6,936 nucleotides of DNA from an uncultured Opitutaceae bacterium (GTDB lineage Bacteria > Verrucomicrobiota > Verrucomicrobiia > Opitutales > Opitutaceae), in the NCBI GenBank assembly GCA_937128785.1, contig CAKZMS010000087.1, positions 1 through 6,936 on the forward strand. Reading direction: 5' to 3'. The notes under the pieces are model-generated. The model was not told the origin of the DNA, ran no database searches, and saw only the letters and a list, made by a program, of their open reading frames with translations. This document shows, in pieces, positions 6,458 through 6,936 of this stretch. How positions within the stretch are numbered: position 1 is the first letter of the stretch; each line of letters starts with the position of its first letter. Made by a program: the position numbers and the translations under genes.

Positions 6458-6936
6458 GTGACGTTCCGTCCACTCCCGAAGAGCCCGAAGAGGCTCACAA
6501 ATCGACGCTCGCCCGCCTGCGTCACGATTTACGCACGCCACTGAATCAAATCATTGGATACAGTGAATTGCTGGTGGAGACCGTGGACGAACACGACATC
6601 TCCGACGTGGTGCCGCCGCTGGAAGAGATCCACCGGGCCGGCACCGATATGCTGGGCAAACTCAGCGACGAGTTGGCACCGTGGAAGGTCCAATCGGGCC
6701 AGGTTAGCCTACCCAATTTGCAGGCTCAGTTGCTCGAGCCTCTTCGTCTGGTCGACGATGCGTGTTCCCGTTCCCGTCAAATCGCCGGTCGGAATGGCGC
6801 GGTCGACCTGGTCGATGATCTAAACAAGATCGTCGAAGCGGTGGCGAACCTGCGCCGCGGTCTCAACGTCACCATCCAAGACGAACCGAAGGAGGCTGCC
6901 GACACGGGGCCCTCCATTCCGGCCATCGAGTCCCAG
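6454..6936 (+). CDS. HisKA-domain signalling protein, no ATPase domain in visible part (3' end missing)
   Basis: The frame stays open from ATG 6454 to the right edge (161 codons). After a Pro/Glu-rich N-terminus comes a HisKA dimerisation/phosphoacceptor domain (about 17-75) with His24 in RLRHDLRTPLNQIIGYSELL. It aligns without large gaps to HisKA of the upstream hybrid kinase, up to that protein's [10 protein letters not shown], which here reads WKVQSGQVSL (77-86). In the kinase the ATPase N-box Asn lies 115 residues after the His. The equivalent place here (about 122-145) is DDLNKIVEAVANL and following, with no N-box, and then an Ala/Pro-rich linker to the edge. It is thus a HisKA protein lacking its own ATPase, at least in order. 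HisKA modules of this kind are found in front of REC, cyclase, GGDEF or PP2C outputs, so such a C-terminus is plausible but unseen. The start overlaps the upstream stop (ATGA), suggesting translational coupling; a weak AAGG lies 10 bases before it. The first eight codons are uncertain in function. Confidence 0.85.
   Translation, partial: MSDVPSTPEEPEEAHKSTLARLRHDLRTPLNQIIGYSELLVETVDEHDISDVVPPLEEIHRAGTDMLGKLSDELAPWKVQSGQVSLPNLQAQLLEPLRLVDDACSRSRQIAGRNGAVDLVDDLNKIVEAVANLRRGLNVTIQDEPKEAADTGPSIPAIESQ

Noticed and set aside
6554..6823. 89-codon frame-2 open frame at the right edge
   Set aside because: It overlaps the HisKA gene in another frame, is Trp/Ser/Arg-rich and has no motif. The frame-1 reading has the clear H-box.

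Overview
The window is GC-rich bacterial chromosome (about 60% G+C by eye). It is dominated by two-component and cyclic-nucleotide signalling genes, with two unrelated minus-strand genes between the signalling blocks. The source is probably a Gram-negative from the Planctomycetota/Verrucomicrobiota range, perhaps an Opitutaceae-like verrucomicrobium. The hints are a Tat-exported hydroxypyruvate-isomerase-like TIM barrel, an intergenic patch of CACGGAA-type and AACGGAG-type short tandem repeats of a kind I associate with those phyla, and starts that mostly lack a Shine-Dalgarno. This assignment is inference.

Layout. (1) 1-849, plus strand: the 3' part of a response-regulator/class III adenylate cyclase fusion, cut by the left edge. 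(2) 861-1823, minus: a Tat-signal sugar isomerase-like TIM-barrel protein, convergent with the cyclase across 11 bp. (3) 1824-2092: non-coding, with a 9-bp-period repeat followed by a 7-bp-period repeat. (4) 2093-3505, minus: a long CobW/ZNG1-type GTPase with a His-rich metal-binding loop and an extra inserted domain. (5) 3506-3660: a divergent intergenic region with an imperfect inverted repeat and a puzzling coding-like stretch. (6) 3661-6033, plus: a membrane hybrid histidine kinase with two tandem receiver domains. (7) 6077-6457: a stand-alone CheY/DivK-like receiver. (8) 6454-6936, running off the right edge: a HisKA-type phosphoacceptor protein that overlaps gene 7 by ATGA and shows no ATPase domain where one should begin.

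How they fit together. Genes 6-8 look like one operon and a branched phosphorelay. The kinase senses a periplasmic or membrane signal, autophosphorylates on His280 and can pass phosphate to its two receivers and to the free receiver. The HisKA-only protein is a plausible docking or relay partner whose unseen C-terminus may carry an output domain. The REC-cyclase at the left edge shows that phospho-signalling is coupled to cAMP in this neighbourhood. The GTPase and the isomerase have no evident role in the relay.

The most interesting items are the kinase-less HisKA protein at the right edge and the modified CobW GTPase. I do not see a clear new defence or mobile system.
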